Of a stretch of 64,000 nt of DNA, positions 17,814 to 27,682 are shown in pieces. The translations under genes and the position numbers were made by a program. The DNA comes from Rhodoligotrophos appendicifer (GTDB taxonomy: Bacteria; Pseudomonadota; Alphaproteobacteria; Rhizobiales; Im1). The notes beneath the pieces are model-generated. The model did no database searches, had not been told where the DNA came from, and saw only the letters and a list, made by a program, of their open reading frames with translations. Location of the stretch: contig NZ_VHKL01000005.1 in assembly GCF_007474605.1 (NCBI RefSeq), positions 1 through 64,000 on the forward strand. Reading direction: 5' to 3'. How positions within the stretch are numbered: the first letter of the stretch is position 1; every line of letters starts with the position of its first letter.

Positions 17814-19181
17814 TTAGCGCATCGCTATCAGAGTGCCGTCATCTGCCAGGAGATAGATCGTGTTGTTTGCAATGACCGGAGAGATGAAGAATTTCTTCTC
17901 GAGGCTGGACTGATTGAGAATTTGCCCGTTCTGCGGATTGATGAACGCAAGCACTCCAGTCGACGAGATCGCGATCAATCGGCCTCCTCCGAGCACAGGG
18001 CCTGCCCAACGCTGTCCAGCTGGCAATGTTGATGTCCAGCGGACGGAGCCGTCCGAGCGTGACAATGCAACAATGTTGTTACGGCCGGAAATGACGAACA
18101 CAGTGTCCCCGGCCACCCAAGGTGTCTCGATCCCGGAAATATCTTGGACCCAGAGACGCTTCCCATCCTTGAGTGAGAAGGAGGCCATCCGGCCGGAATG
18201 CGCCACGGCCAGGACCTGATTTCCGTCGATGACGGGGCGCCCACCGATATTGTTCAGGCTTGCGACGGAGCTGAGCCCGCCAGGCGTGGTAAGCGCGTCG
18301 CCCCACATCGGAATACCGTCATCCTCGCGAAATGCGATGAGTTCGCCAGAGGTGTAGGGCGCGATGACTGTCCCACCCCCGACGGCTGGGCTCGTGTTTG
18401 AAATGATGGCAGCCTGTTCACCGACACCTTCGAACTTCCACTGTTCTGCACCGCTCTCGGCGGAGTAGGCATAAAGCTGATTATTGACATTGATGGCAAA
18501 AACTCGGCCATTCGCTACGGTTGGTGCAGCGCGGATCGGCACGTCAACCTTCTTCCGCCAGGCAATGCTTCCATTCGATATGTCCACAGCGACCACTTCG
18601 CCAAGGCCGGTCGCCGCAAAGATGCGTCTGCCGTTGGATGCGATGCCACCGCCATACGCTCCCTCTGGATCGGCGCCCTGTGGAACGAGCGAGGTCGTCC
18701 AGACCTTTGCCCCCGACGAAGTATCGAAGGCGCTCAGCGTGGCATAGGTGTCGAGAGCATAGACGCGGCTACCGACAACGATTGGGGGGGCGCTGAGCTG
18801 TCCGTCAGTATCGGACCCTTCGCCGATAGAGGCCGACCAGATAGTCTGTGGATTACCGCCCAGCGACAGGTTGTGAAACGCGTTCGTAGCAACGCCACCA
18901 GGTTGCGCCCAGTCCGTATTTGTCTGAGCCGCTGGGAGAACCAATGGCGCAGAGGCCAGCGCTGGATTTGGGGTCAGCACGGTGTTATCCGGAACGACGG
19001 CCTCGCGTTTACCAGGGAGCACCGTGTCATCATTGCCGCCGCCCAGCATGTCCTTGACCGATGAGCAACCGGACAGAATTAGCAATGGCAGCAAAGCTCC
19101 GACCAGCAGTGAATTTCTTCTTTTCCAGCGCGAATCAGACGGTCGCCGGCCAGACGGGATTGCTTGCATGGGAAGATCCAT
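17814..19181 (-). CDS. bamB: Outer membrane protein assembly factor BamB (lipoprotein)
   Basis: About 455 residues. The N-terminus is a lipoprotein signal peptide ending in the lipobox LSGC. It is followed by repeated PQQ-like beta-propeller blades ([60 protein letters not shown] and others). BamB is the accessory beta-propeller of the BAM machine that inserts outer-membrane barrels. The ATG at 19181 is coupled to the stop of the upstream YfgM-like gene; a GTG at 19184 is possible. Confidence 0.93.
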   Translation of the reverse strand: MDLPMQAIPSGRRPSDSRWKRRNSLLVGALLPLLILSGCSSVKDMLGGGNDDTVLPGKREAVVPDNTVLTPNPALASAPLVLPAAQTNTDWAQPGGVATNAFHNLSLGGNPQTIWSASIGEGSDTDGQLSAPPIVVGSRVYALDTYATLSAFDTSSGAKVWTTSLVPQGADPEGAYGGGIASNGRRIFAATGLGEVVAVDISNGSIAWRKKVDVPIRAAPTVANGRVFAINVNNQLYAYSAESGAEQWKFEGVGEQAAIISNTSPAVGGGTVIAPYTSGELIAFREDDGIPMWGDALTTPGGLSSVASLNNIGGRPVIDGNQVLAVAHSGRMASFSLKDGKRLWVQDISGIETPWVAGDTVFVISGRNNIVALSRSDGSVRWTSTLPAGQRWAGPVLGGGRLIAISSTGVLAFINPQNGQILNQSSLEKKFFISPVIANNTIYLLADDGTLIAMR

Positions 19182-19981
19182 CACTGTGTGCTCTGCTTCG
19201 GTGCTGCGGGCGTCGGTTCAGCTTCTCCGGCGCTTGTCTCGGCGGGTGCCGCCGCAGCAGGCGCTGCAGCAGCCGGCGCCCCCGCCGCGGGTATAGCTGG
19301 GTTTTGTGAGCCTGCCGACTTTCCAGCAAGCGTCGCTTCCACCAGGGATAACACGATTTGAGCCCTCTGGCGCGAACCCATTGGGGCCTGCGGGTCGGAA
19401 ATGATTGCGCTGAACAGCTGCTTCGCCCTGTCGAGGTCTCCGGTCCGATAGGCTGTAAGAGCCATCATTTCGCGCGCCGAATTACGCCACGGATTTTCGT
19501 CCGTATCGAGCTCACCCACCCGAGCCTGCATCTCGGCGAGCGGCGCGCTGTCAACAAGCAGGAAAGCGGCACGGACACGTGCGAGGTCTCGAAGGACCGG
19601 CGGGGCGCTGTTGTCCGCGGTGACGGCGTCATAGGTCGAGACCGCACCTGGGATGTCATTCTGGGCGATCTTGGTTGCAGCTTCTTGAAGTTGCGCCAGG
19701 GTGCGTGGTCCTATCTTTGATTCAGCTGCAATTTTATTGAACGCGCTCTGTGCCTGCTGGTGTTCGCCGTCGTCAGCAAGTTGCATGGCTTCAATATATT
19801 GTTGCCCGGCATTGAGAGCTTGGCGACCCTCATAGTAATTCCACAGCTTTACGCCGCCCACCCCAACGATGACTAACACGCAAATTCCAAGGACGTAGAC
19901 GCCAAAACGGTCCCAAAGTCGTCCGAGTTGCTCTCGGCGAACCTCGTCCTCGACTTCGCGAATAAGCGAGTCTTCACTCAA
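19181..19981 (-). CDS. YfgM-like tetratricopeptide membrane protein
   Basis: Bitopic inner-membrane protein: a short cytoplasmic N-terminus (SLIREVEDEVRREQLGRLWDRFG), one membrane helix (VYVLGICVLVIVGVGGVKLW), then a periplasmic TPR-like domain and an Ala/Pro-rich tail (AAAAPAAAAPAE). YfgM in E. coli associates with SecYEG and periplasmic chaperones, which fits co-transcription with bamB. The frame is open further upstream, but the TTG at 19981 follows AAGGGGA at good distance and matches homologue starts; a GTG at 19996 is the alternative. Confidence 0.82.
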   Translation of the reverse strand: MSEDSLIREVEDEVRREQLGRLWDRFGVYVLGICVLVIVGVGGVKLWNYYEGRQALNAGQQYIEAMQLADDGEHQQAQSAFNKIAAESKIGPRTLAQLQEAATKIAQNDIPGAVSTYDAVTADNSAPPVLRDLARVRAAFLLVDSAPLAEMQARVGELDTDENPWRNSAREMMALTAYRTGDLDRAKQLFSAIISDPQAPMGSRQRAQIVLSLVEATLAGKSAGSQNPAIPAAGAPAAAAPAAAAPAETSAGEAEPTPAAPKQSTQ

Positions 19982-20349
19982 AGTCTTCCCCTTCACGGCT
20001 GTAAGCGCATACGCAAGGATGCGCCAATTCGTCGGCGCTGCTTGTACAGCCCGCGAGCGCCGTAAACTACATGGGTGACCGAATGAAGGCAATGCGGCCG
20101 ACAATGACTCCTATGCAGCCAAAGGTGCCGATCTGCTTGGCGCTGCATCGGATGTCCCTGATGATCGACCGTTTACAATTTCAAACTTAAAAATTGAAGA
20201 ATTGCTTAGTTGATGCGACTTCCCAACGGAACCCATTTTGAGCCCTGAGGCACTTGCGTCCGGACGGCACGGATTGTTTGCATCCCGGGTCCCGATCAAG
20301 GCAGATAGGGAAGATGAGGGCAAACGGACGGCCTAAACAGGGGATAGTG
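19982..20349. other. Divergent intergenic region with an AT-rich promoter zone
   Basis: About 370 bases between the YfgM-like gene and the next membrane protein gene. I see no convincing gene. An AT-rich stretch at roughly 20165-20215 includes CAATTT (20176-20181) and AAATTG (20191-20196) as a short inverted repeat and is the likely location of divergent promoters. Confidence 0.4.
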
Positions 20350-21144
20350 ATGTTGAAATTACCCGTCATGGCTGTAACGAAGGAGGTCTATGGATTTGTC
20401 TTTCGGGAGTTCATAAATCTACTGAGGGTCGCTTGGGCACCTGTCATATTTGTGATTGTCCTCACGGCATTTTCACATCAGCAGGGCACGGGGCCTACCG
20501 AGAGCGCGGTGGGTGCTCTGTTGATCATAGCGGCTAGCCTCATCAATATTTTGGCGTTCGTCCGGTGGATACGTTTCGTGGTGTTAGGCGAGGATGAGAC
20601 TTCCCGCTCAATTTTTGCTGTCGGGCGTTATGAGGGGCAGGTTCTGCTCGCCTATTTGATCGTTTTCGGCCTGTTTTTTGCCGTAGTGATGTTCTTCGGT
20701 TTGATTGCTCTTGGGCTGCATTTGGCTTCGACGCAGCCCTCCGGTCAGCCCACTTCCGCCTCGCTCGCCTCCTTGGCGATTTTAGCATTGCTGGCTCTCT
20801 TCTGTGTTTTTTACGTCTCCATTAGAATGTCACTGGCCTTTCCATCGAGTGCAGTCTCTGGCCAAATGCAGCTGAAACAGACGATTGCCGCAACGAAAGG
20901 CAACGTAACCCGGTTGTTTTCGGTGATGATACTGACGGCATTCCCGCTGATTGCGATCCTGGCCTTTGTGATATTTCTTCTGTCGGGCGACGCTGAAGTG
21001 CAAACTGCCATGTCGCCCTTGCAAGCATGGATTGCCTCAGCCTTTGGAATGGTAATTCAGATTTTTGGAGCGGTGGCGCTTGGAATTTCTTACATCAAGC
21101 TTGTGGACCTGCCCGCGGCGCGACATCAGTCCTTGACCTCATAA
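20350..21144 (+). CDS. Polytopic membrane protein of unknown function
   Basis: About 264 residues with roughly six hydrophobic segments: [95 protein letters not shown] and [22 protein letters not shown]. The layout, with charged loops and a repeated helical-pair pattern, recalls small YciC/GDPD-membrane-domain-type proteins, but I do not recognise a family with certainty. The ATG at 20350 follows AGGGGAT; the open frame upstream shows no homology-like features. Its 3' end overlaps that of panB by 19 bases on the opposite strand. Confidence 0.65.
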   Translation: MLKLPVMAVTKEVYGFVFREFINLLRVAWAPVIFVIVLTAFSHQQGTGPTESAVGALLIIAASLINILAFVRWIRFVVLGEDETSRSIFAVGRYEGQVLLAYLIVFGLFFAVVMFFGLIALGLHLASTQPSGQPTSASLASLAILALLALFCVFYVSIRMSLAFPSSAVSGQMQLKQTIAATKGNVTRLFSVMILTAFPLIAILAFVIFLLSGDAEVQTAMSPLQAWIASAFGMVIQIFGAVALGISYIKLVDLPAARHQSLTS

Positions 21145-21944
21145 GTGTGCTCCGGCCCAGGAAAACTTCGACCGCGGACGGCGTCTGCATAGTCGCTAAT
21201 GGCGCTCTCGATGGCATCGCCGACGGTCCCAAATTTTTTCACGAACTTCGGGACGCGAGGGGACAGGCCGAGCATGTCTTCCATGACCAATACCTGACCA
21301 TCGCATTGGGCAGATGCGCCGATGCCGATCGTAGGAATGGCGACGGCCTGGGTGATCTTGGCGGCCAAGGGCTCAGCCATCGCCTCCAGAACAATGGCAA
21401 AAGCGCCGGCCTCCGCGACCAGACGCGCATCCTCTTCGATGGCTGCCCAAGCGTCCCGCGTGCGCCCCTGTGTCTTGAAGCCGCCGAGAACATTGATGGA
21501 CTGTGGCGTTAGCCCGATATGCGCCATGACCGGTATCCCTCGATCCGTCAGGAATCGGATGGTCTCTGCCATTCGACGTCCACCTTCCAGCTTGATGGCG
21601 CCGCAGCCGGTTTCCTTCATGATCTGAGCAGCATTGCGGAAAGCAATCGATGGGCTCTCCTCATAGGAACCGAAAGGCATGTCGATGACAATAAGGGCTC
21701 TTTTCGAGCCTCGCACAACGGCGCGCCCATGCATGATCATGAGTTCGAGCGGCACGGGCAGGGTGGTCTCGTAACCATGCATCACCATCCCGAGCGAATC
21801 ACCGACCAGCAGAAAATCGACGAACGGATCCGCAAGTGCCGCTGTATGGGCGTGGTAGCAGGTAAGGGAGACGATGGGGGCGGTCCCTTTGCGGGCGGTG
21901 ATTTCTGGTGCGGACAGCCGCTTTACGGGACGATGGACAGACAT
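21126..21944 (-). CDS. panB: 3-methyl-2-oxobutanoate hydroxymethyltransferase
   Basis: First committed step of pantothenate synthesis: adds a hydroxymethyl group from 5,10-methylene-THF to alpha-ketoisovalerate. 272 residues. Signatures include [66 protein letters not shown] and [18 protein letters not shown]; metal and substrate ligands appear conserved. panC is not next to it. The gene ends inside the 3' end of the convergent membrane protein gene. Confidence 0.96.
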   Translation of the reverse strand: MSVHRPVKRLSAPEITARKGTAPIVSLTCYHAHTAALADPFVDFLLVGDSLGMVMHGYETTLPVPLELMIMHGRAVVRGSKRALIVIDMPFGSYEESPSIAFRNAAQIMKETGCGAIKLEGGRRMAETIRFLTDRGIPVMAHIGLTPQSINVLGGFKTQGRTRDAWAAIEEDARLVAEAGAFAIVLEAMAEPLAAKITQAVAIPTIGIGASAQCDGQVLVMEDMLGLSPRVPKFVKKFGTVGDAIESAISDYADAVRGRSFPGPEHTYEVKD

Positions 21945-21960
21945 GGATAGCGATGCCTCC

Positions 21961-22539
21961 TTACATGGAGAGGACGGGGACGCCGATCACATAAGGGTGC
22001 AGGAACAGCATGGCTACATACATGATGACCCCGGCCACCGGCGCGATGATATCGTGTTTCGGCTTCGGCACAAATCTGGGGCGCGTGCCACGAGCCGTCT
22101 CGACGACGATGTCGAGCAGGGCGTAAATCAGAAACGACCCGAAGACAAGGAAACCTGGCAGGTCTCCATTTGAAATCAAGTGCCCGATGCTCCAAAGGGC
22201 GATAGCGATGGACATGGGGTGCCGTAGCCAAGCCTTCAGCCGACCCTTATGTAAATAGATAGCAAAGCAGATGAACGCCACCAGCATCAGCGTCATGTTG
22301 AGATGCCGCCCCCATGCGGGCGGAGTATAAAGCGTATCGGCGGCGACCGGTGTTCCGCGGGTGGAAGCAAAACCCCAGATGATGAGGATCAGGCCGATTA
22401 AGGAGACGATCGAGAAGATACCCTTATAGGCTCCCTCGCCGAACTTTATCTGAAACGGCGCCTTGAGTGGCGTTAGGGGGACCAGGTGAATGCCGAAGAA
22501 CAGGATTAGACCGATTGTCAGGAGAGTCATATGGTGCAT
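21961..22539 (-). CDS. NnrU family membrane protein
   Basis: About 192 residues, with six or so hydrophobic helices. The start ([17 protein letters not shown]), the middle ([44 protein letters not shown]) and the end match the NnrU/isoprenylcysteine methyltransferase-like membrane family. NnrU is named from denitrification loci, but no nitrite or nitric oxide reductase genes are seen here, so its job in this context is open. Start taken at the ATG at 22539; ATG 22530 is equally possible. Lies 16 bases upstream of panB on the same strand and may be co-transcribed. Confidence 0.78.
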   Translation of the reverse strand: MHHMTLLTIGLILFFGIHLVPLTPLKAPFQIKFGEGAYKGIFSIVSLIGLILIIWGFASTRGTPVAADTLYTPPAWGRHLNMTLMLVAFICFAIYLHKGRLKAWLRHPMSIAIALWSIGHLISNGDLPGFLVFGSFLIYALLDIVVETARGTRPRFVPKPKHDIIAPVAGVIMYVAMLFLHPYVIGVPVLSM

Positions 22540-22605
22540 GCTTTCGGCGGTACGGCGACGACGGTAGCGGTACAGGTGCAACAGTATTAGAATAGTTCTG
22601 GCTTG

Positions 22606-23268
22606 ATGGCCACCATGACGCTTGCCCGACGACCGAAGGTGTTGATTACCGGCTTCCCCGCCTTTCCAGGGGCACCGGTTAACACCACGGAATGGCTCGT
22701 CTCAACATTGAACCATGAGGATGTGGAGACGGCGGTCATCCCTTGCGTCTATGCCGAAGTGGGCTCAGTCTTGGAGGGTCTGGGCCGGAAGTTTGATCCC
22801 GATATTGTGATTCACTTCGGTCTCAGTCGACAGGCTGAGGGATTTGTCCTTGAGGCAAGGGCGCGCAATGCGTGCCGAGCAGATCTATTGGACAATAGTG
22901 GCTTGAGCTTCGGAACCGGTCCGATCAGCGCGTTTAGTCCGGAGTTCGTTCCGGCCAGCCTACCGAACGCTGAGATCTGTCTGCAGCTGAAGAAAGCAGG
23001 TTATCCTGCTGACATCTCTGATGATGCCGGTGGTTACCTGTGCAATTTTGCTTTTTATCATTCGGCAGGCAGATTGATCCCTGTCCTCAGATCGAAAATG
23101 ATCGGGTTTGTCCATGTGCCGCCATTCACCCGCATGCCGAAGATCGATTTGCTGAACGGGACAGGAGTGATCATCAAGGTCTGCTGTGACGTCTGGGGAG
23201 AAACCGGGTTGCAGCAACCTTGTGATCCAAGCTGTGAAAGTCCACATTTGGATCCTCTGTTGCGTTGA
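22606..23268 (+). CDS. Pyroglutamyl-peptidase I-like protein (peptidase C15)
   Basis: A 220-residue cysteine peptidase-fold protein that would remove N-terminal pyroglutamate. The opening KVLITGFPAFPG is typical, and the catalytic triad appears complete: E83 in FVLEARARN, C146 in GGYLCNFAF and H170 in IGFVHVPP. The sequence is otherwise rather divergent and has a Cys-rich C-terminus (CCDVWG...QPCDPSCES). ATG at 22606; it overlaps a TTG at 22603. Divergent from the NnrU gene. Confidence 0.8.
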   Translation: MATMTLARRPKVLITGFPAFPGAPVNTTEWLVSTLNHEDVETAVIPCVYAEVGSVLEGLGRKFDPDIVIHFGLSRQAEGFVLEARARNACRADLLDNSGLSFGTGPISAFSPEFVPASLPNAEICLQLKKAGYPADISDDAGGYLCNFAFYHSAGRLIPVLRSKMIGFVHVPPFTRMPKIDLLNGTGVIIKVCCDVWGETGLQQPCDPSCESPHLDPLLR

Positions 23269-23326
23269 AACGTTCTAATAATTATGTCAATATTGCTTAC
23301 CTAATGACCCCGGTATCGGAGCAAAG

Positions 23327-26300
23327 ATGAGCTTGAGAACTGTATCTCTCGACGACCGCTACGATCTATCAAAGTCTCTCGTTCTGTTGTCGGGCGTGCA
23401 GGCGCTCGTGCGATTGACATTGATGCAGAGGGCGCGAGATGAACAGGCTGGCCATAATGTGGCCGGTTACGTCACGGGTTATCGTGGCTCTCCGCTCGGG
23501 GGACTCGACCAGGAGTTTGGGCGGCGGGAGAAGCTACTGAAGAAGAACCACGTGGTATTCCAGCCAGGTCTCAACGAGGATCTTGCCGCAACTGCCGTTT
23601 GGGGCGCCCAGCAAGCGGAGATGCGCCAAGAGGGAGCCTATGACGGCGTCTTTGGGATCTGGTACGGCAAGGGTCCCGGTGTCGACAGATGTGGCGATGT
23701 TTTCCGGCATGCCAATGCGGCTGGAACGTCAAAGCTCGGCGGTGTCTTGGTTCTCATGGGTGATGATCACACTGCAGAGTCATCAACCGTAGCGCATCAA
23801 AGTGAGTTCGCTCTGGTAGACGCCATGATGCCCGTCCTTAATCCGGCCGGTGCTCAGGAGATCCTTGATTATGGTCTCTACGGAATTGCAATGTCCCGCT
23901 TCTCGGGACTTTGGGTTGGACTGAAATGCGTAAAGGATAATGTGGAATCGACTTCCGTTGTCGACGGAAGCCTGAACCGTGTTGTGATCAATGTCCCCGA
24001 TGACGTGGACATGCCGGACGGTGGACTGAACATCCGGCCCCGTGACGACAGGCTTGAGCAAGAAAAGCGGCTGCATCTCTACAAACGGTATGCGGCAACC
24101 GCATTCGCGCGGGCCAACAAGCTGGACAAGATCGTCTTCAATGGTGGACGTGCCCCCCGCATAGGAATTGTCACGGCCGGCAAGAGCTACTCCGACGTCC
24201 GCCAAGCCCTCGATGAGCTGGGGATAGACGAGGTTCGCGCGGCGGAATTGGGGATACGGCTTCTGAAGGTTGCCATGGTGTGGCCGCTGGATCCCCAGAT
24301 TATCGAGACCTTTGCCCAGGGTCTCGACCTGATCATGGTGGTCGAGGAAAAGCGCTCGCTCCTCGAAACTCAGATCCGCGAGCAGCTTTATGCGGGGGCC
24401 TTGCGGCCAACAGTAATCGGCAAAAAGGACGAGACGGGAGCGCCGCTCTTTCCCGCATACGGGGCCCTGGATCCGAACCATATCGCTCTTGAAGTGGGCA
24501 AGCGGCTCAATCTGCGCACCCCCGATCACAGTATTTCCGACCATATGGCTTTGCTGAACGCAGCTCAGCAAAGCGTGCGCAACTCGCCCGACCTCGTGTC
24601 TCGCATCCCGTATTTCTGCGCTGGCTGTCCTCACAACTCGTCGACGACTGTTCCCGAGGGGGGACGCGCCTATGCAGGGATTGGTTGTCACTGGATGGTG
24701 CAAGTGATCCCCGAGCGCCGTACCGAGGGGTATACCCACATGGGCGGCGAGGGCGCGAACTGGATTGGGGAAGCGCCGTTTTCGAAGCGGGGCCACGTTT
24801 TTCAGAACCTGGGGGACGGCACCTATAACCATTCCGGCTACCTGGCGATCCGTGCAGCGGTAGCTGCCAAGGTCAATATGACCTACAAAATCTTGTATAA
24901 TGATGCGGTGGCAATGACCGGCGGACAGCATCATGAAGGGGGACTGACGGTCTCCATGATCGCCAACCAGGTCGCCTCCGAAGGGGTGAAACGGGTCGTC
25001 ATAGTGTCTGATGAACCCGATAAGTATCCTTCCAACGTCGGCTTTCCGCCCTTCACCACCATTCATCATCGTTCGGAGCTTGATGCAGTTCAGAAAGAAC
25101 TGATGGACGTCGAGGGGGTAACGGTCCTGATCTACGATCAGACCTGCGCCGCCGAAAAGCGGCGCAGACGCAAGCGCGGCACCTACCCCGATCCCCAGAA
25201 GCGGGTCTTCATAAACGAACTCGTCTGTGAGGGATGTGGCGACTGCGGGGTCAAATCCAATTGCGTGGCAGTGGCACCCGTCGAAACGGATTTCGGCCGC
25301 AAACGTCAGATTGACCAGTCCTCCTGCAATAAGGATTATTCTTGTGTGAATGGCTTCTGCCCGAGCTTCGTGACAATCGAAGGCGGCCAGTTGATACGCG
25401 GGCAGAAGCGCAAGGCAGGTGAGGGTGCCCTGTTCGAGGCACTTCCCGAACCCCCGCAGCCTTCGCTGGATAAGCCTTGGGGCATTCTGATTACTGGGAT
25501 CGGCGGCACTGGCGTCGTGACCATCGGTCAGATCCTGGGGATGGCGGCCTACCTGGAAGGCAAAGGGGCCGGCATCATTGACATGGCGGGTCTTGCACAG
25601 AAGAACGGTGCAGTGGTCACGCATATGAAGATCGCTCGGAACCCTGATGAGATCGCGTCGATCAGGCTGGCTGCAGGCGGGGCTGACCTTCTCTTGGGAT
25701 GCGATCTGGTGACCTCCGCCTCAGAGAAGAACTTGGCGGCCTTGGCGAAGGGTAAGTCGAACGCGGTCGTGAACAATCACGAAACCATGCCGGCCCAGTT
25801 CACGCGCAATCCTGATTTCCGTTTGCCCGGCGAAGATCTGGAGATCGCCATTGCTGCCCGAACTGGCCGCGACCTCTGCCACTTCGTCGATGCGACGTCC
25901 ATTGCCACTGAGCTGCTTGGCGACTCGATTGCCAGCAACATGTTCACCTTGGGATATGCCTATCAGAAAGGCTTGATACCCTTGGGTGCAGACGCCATTG
26001 AAAGGGCGATCGATCTTAACGGAGCAGCTGTTGCCATGAACACTCAAGCCTTCCTTTGGGGGAGGCGCGCGGCGCATAACTTGCCGGCCGTGGAGCGGAT
26101 AACGCAGGCTGAAGACAAGATGGCTCCCCCGCCGGCGAGAGGCGTCGATGAGATTATGGGGCGTCGAGCTCAATTCTTGGTCGCCTATCAAGATGCGGCT
26201 TATGCTGAGCGATACAAGGCGCTGGTAACCAAAGTGCGTCGCGCAGAAGCCAGAGTCATGCCCGGCTCCGAAGCACTATCGGAAGCTGTCGCCCGGTATT

Positions 26301-26806
26301 TCTTTAAGCTCATGGCCTACAAGGATGAGTATGAAGTTGCCCGTCTTTATACCGACGGCACCTTTGAGCATGAAGTGAAGAAAAGGTTCGAGGGCGACTT
26401 CTCTATCCATTTCCATATGGCGCCGCCGCTGCTTGCCAAACGCGATCCCTCTACGGGGCATCTGAAGAAGCAGCAACTGGGACCCTGGATGATGCATGCC
26501 TTTCGCCTCTTGGCCAAGTTTAAGAGGCTGCGCGGAACACCTTTGGACATCTTCGGCTACTCCTCGGAGCGGAAGATGGAGCGCGGCTTGATCGCACAAT
26601 ATGAGGGGCTGGTTCAGGAGCTCTTGGATGGCTTAACACCCGAACTATATGGTTTAGCCGTCGAAATCGCTTCGATTCCAGAGCATATTCGCGGTTACGG
26701 CCATGTTAAGGAGCAACACTTGGATACCGCAAAAGCCAACGAGGCTATGCTTCTTGCTCAGTTCCGTTCAGGCAAGCCATCCATTATTAGACAGGCGGCT
26801 GAATAG
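23327..26806 (+). CDS. Fused indolepyruvate:ferredoxin oxidoreductase (IorA-IorB type)
   Basis: A 1159-residue 2-oxoacid oxidoreductase that decarboxylates aryl pyruvates from aromatic amino acids to acyl-CoA, reducing ferredoxin. N-terminal pyrimidine-binding half (GYVTGYRGSPLGGLDQ, NEDLAATAVWGAQQ); central thiamine diphosphate domain (FCAGCPHNSSTT, GIGCHWMV, MGGEGANWIG, LGDGTYNHSG); an iron-sulfur stretch at about residues 625-690 (CEGCGDCG, then spaced cysteines to NGFCPS); a gamma domain (LITGIGGTGVVTIGQILGMAA); and a C-terminal extension. Single gene, typical length of the fused proteobacterial form. Transcribed alone. Confidence 0.93.
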   Translation: MSLRTVSLDDRYDLSKSLVLLSGVQALVRLTLMQRARDEQAGHNVAGYVTGYRGSPLGGLDQEFGRREKLLKKNHVVFQPGLNEDLAATAVWGAQQAEMRQEGAYDGVFGIWYGKGPGVDRCGDVFRHANAAGTSKLGGVLVLMGDDHTAESSTVAHQSEFALVDAMMPVLNPAGAQEILDYGLYGIAMSRFSGLWVGLKCVKDNVESTSVVDGSLNRVVINVPDDVDMPDGGLNIRPRDDRLEQEKRLHLYKRYAATAFARANKLDKIVFNGGRAPRIGIVTAGKSYSDVRQALDELGIDEVRAAELGIRLLKVAMVWPLDPQIIETFAQGLDLIMVVEEKRSLLETQIREQLYAGALRPTVIGKKDETGAPLFPAYGALDPNHIALEVGKRLNLRTPDHSISDHMALLNAAQQSVRNSPDLVSRIPYFCAGCPHNSSTTVPEGGRAYAGIGCHWMVQVIPERRTEGYTHMGGEGANWIGEAPFSKRGHVFQNLGDGTYNHSGYLAIRAAVAAKVNMTYKILYNDAVAMTGGQHHEGGLTVSMIANQVASEGVKRVVIVSDEPDKYPSNVGFPPFTTIHHRSELDAVQKELMDVEGVTVLIYDQTCAAEKRRRRKRGTYPDPQKRVFINELVCEGCGDCGVKSNCVAVAPVETDFGRKRQIDQSSCNKDYSCVNGFCPSFVTIEGGQLIRGQKRKAGEGALFEALPEPPQPSLDKPWGILITGIGGTGVVTIGQILGMAAYLEGKGAGIIDMAGLAQKNGAVVTHMKIARNPDEIASIRLAAGGADLLLGCDLVTSASEKNLAALAKGKSNAVVNNHETMPAQFTRNPDFRLPGEDLEIAIAARTGRDLCHFVDATSIATELLGDSIASNMFTLGYAYQKGLIPLGADAIERAIDLNGAAVAMNTQAFLWGRRAAHNLPAVERITQAEDKMAPPPARGVDEIMGRRAQFLVAYQDAAYAERYKALVTKVRRAEARVMPGSEALSEAVARYFFKLMAYKDEYEVARLYTDGTFEHEVKKRFEGDFSIHFHMAPPLLAKRDPSTGHLKKQQLGPWMMHAFRLLAKFKRLRGTPLDIFGYSSERKMERGLIAQYEGLVQELLDGLTPELYGLAVEIASIPEHIRGYGHVKEQHLDTAKANEAMLLAQFRSGKPSIIRQAAE

Positions 26807-26915
26807 GCTTGATCGCTGCAATCAGCAGTCCGTGGTCCGCGGCAGCTTGCGAGGAGAGACAGAGGTCCTGCTTCGTCGGCAGGGGATGATCTTGCTGGGC
26901 TAACGTGCCTCGAGC

Positions 26916-27665
26916 CTAAAGCCCGTTTATCTCACGGCTTGGCCGAAGGACAAGCCGCCCATCGACAAAATCCCATATCGCTCCATTCTCGACCGCTTGG
27001 TTGAGCAGAATGGGCAGTTGCTCTGCCACGTCGCTGGGACTTGCCAGGTTTTCTTTGTTCTCTCCGGGCATTGCTTGCGCTCGCATGGCGGTACGCACTG
27101 GCCCTGGATTCAACAAGCTTACCCTTAGAGAGGTGCTCGCCACCTCGTGGGCGTATGTCTTGACCAAGGCTTCAAGGGCTGCCTTGGTCGTTGAGTAGAC
27201 ACCCCAATAGGGGTGCAAATTACGCGCTGCTCCCGAAGTCATGAAAACGGCGCGTCCCGCATCGGACTGACGCAAAAGGACGTCGAGCGAACGAATGAGG
27301 CGCCAATTCGCCGTCACGTTGACAGCAAAGGTGTCGTCCCATTCCTTGGGCTTCAAATGACCCAGTGGGGTGAGCCGCCCGAGTGCTCCCGCATTGCCGA
27401 TCAGGATATCGAGTTTTCCCCATCGCTCGTATATGGATGCACCGAGCCTATCCAGCGCGTCGAAGTCTGTGATGTTCACTGGAACTAAGGTCGCTTGGCC
27501 GCCCATCGCCTGAATTTCGTCGTCGAGTTCTTCCAGGCCACCGACGGTGCGGGCCAGTGCGATGACATGCGCCCCCTCTCGCGCCAGGACCTTTGCCATG
27601 GCATAGCCAATACCGCGGGAGGCACCTGTCACCAGCGCGACGCGATTTTCGTATGGAAGGCCCAT
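26916..27665 (-). CDS. SDR family NAD(P)-dependent oxidoreductase
   Basis: Classical short-chain dehydrogenase of 249 residues: cofactor motif TGASRGIG, NAGALG, a catalytic Ser in FMTSGAARN and the YxxxK pair in YSTTK. Substrate unknown. It closes the minus-strand run after purF with an 18-base gap, so it is likely co-transcribed with purF; a similar SDR follows purF in many Rhizobiales. The 3' end faces the indolepyruvate oxidoreductase gene across about 110 bases without an obvious terminator. Confidence 0.9.
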   Translation of the reverse strand: MGLPYENRVALVTGASRGIGYAMAKVLAREGAHVIALARTVGGLEELDDEIQAMGGQATLVPVNITDFDALDRLGASIYERWGKLDILIGNAGALGRLTPLGHLKPKEWDDTFAVNVTANWRLIRSLDVLLRQSDAGRAVFMTSGAARNLHPYWGVYSTTKAALEALVKTYAHEVASTSLRVSLLNPGPVRTAMRAQAMPGENKENLASPSDVAEQLPILLNQAVENGAIWDFVDGRLVLRPSREINGL

Positions 27666-27682
27666 AAAATGCGTCGTTAGTG

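Noticed and set aside
23783-25624. A 613-codon minus-strand frame opposite the indolepyruvate oxidoreductase gene
   Set aside because: Antisense shadow of a large confident gene; no domain, no start context.
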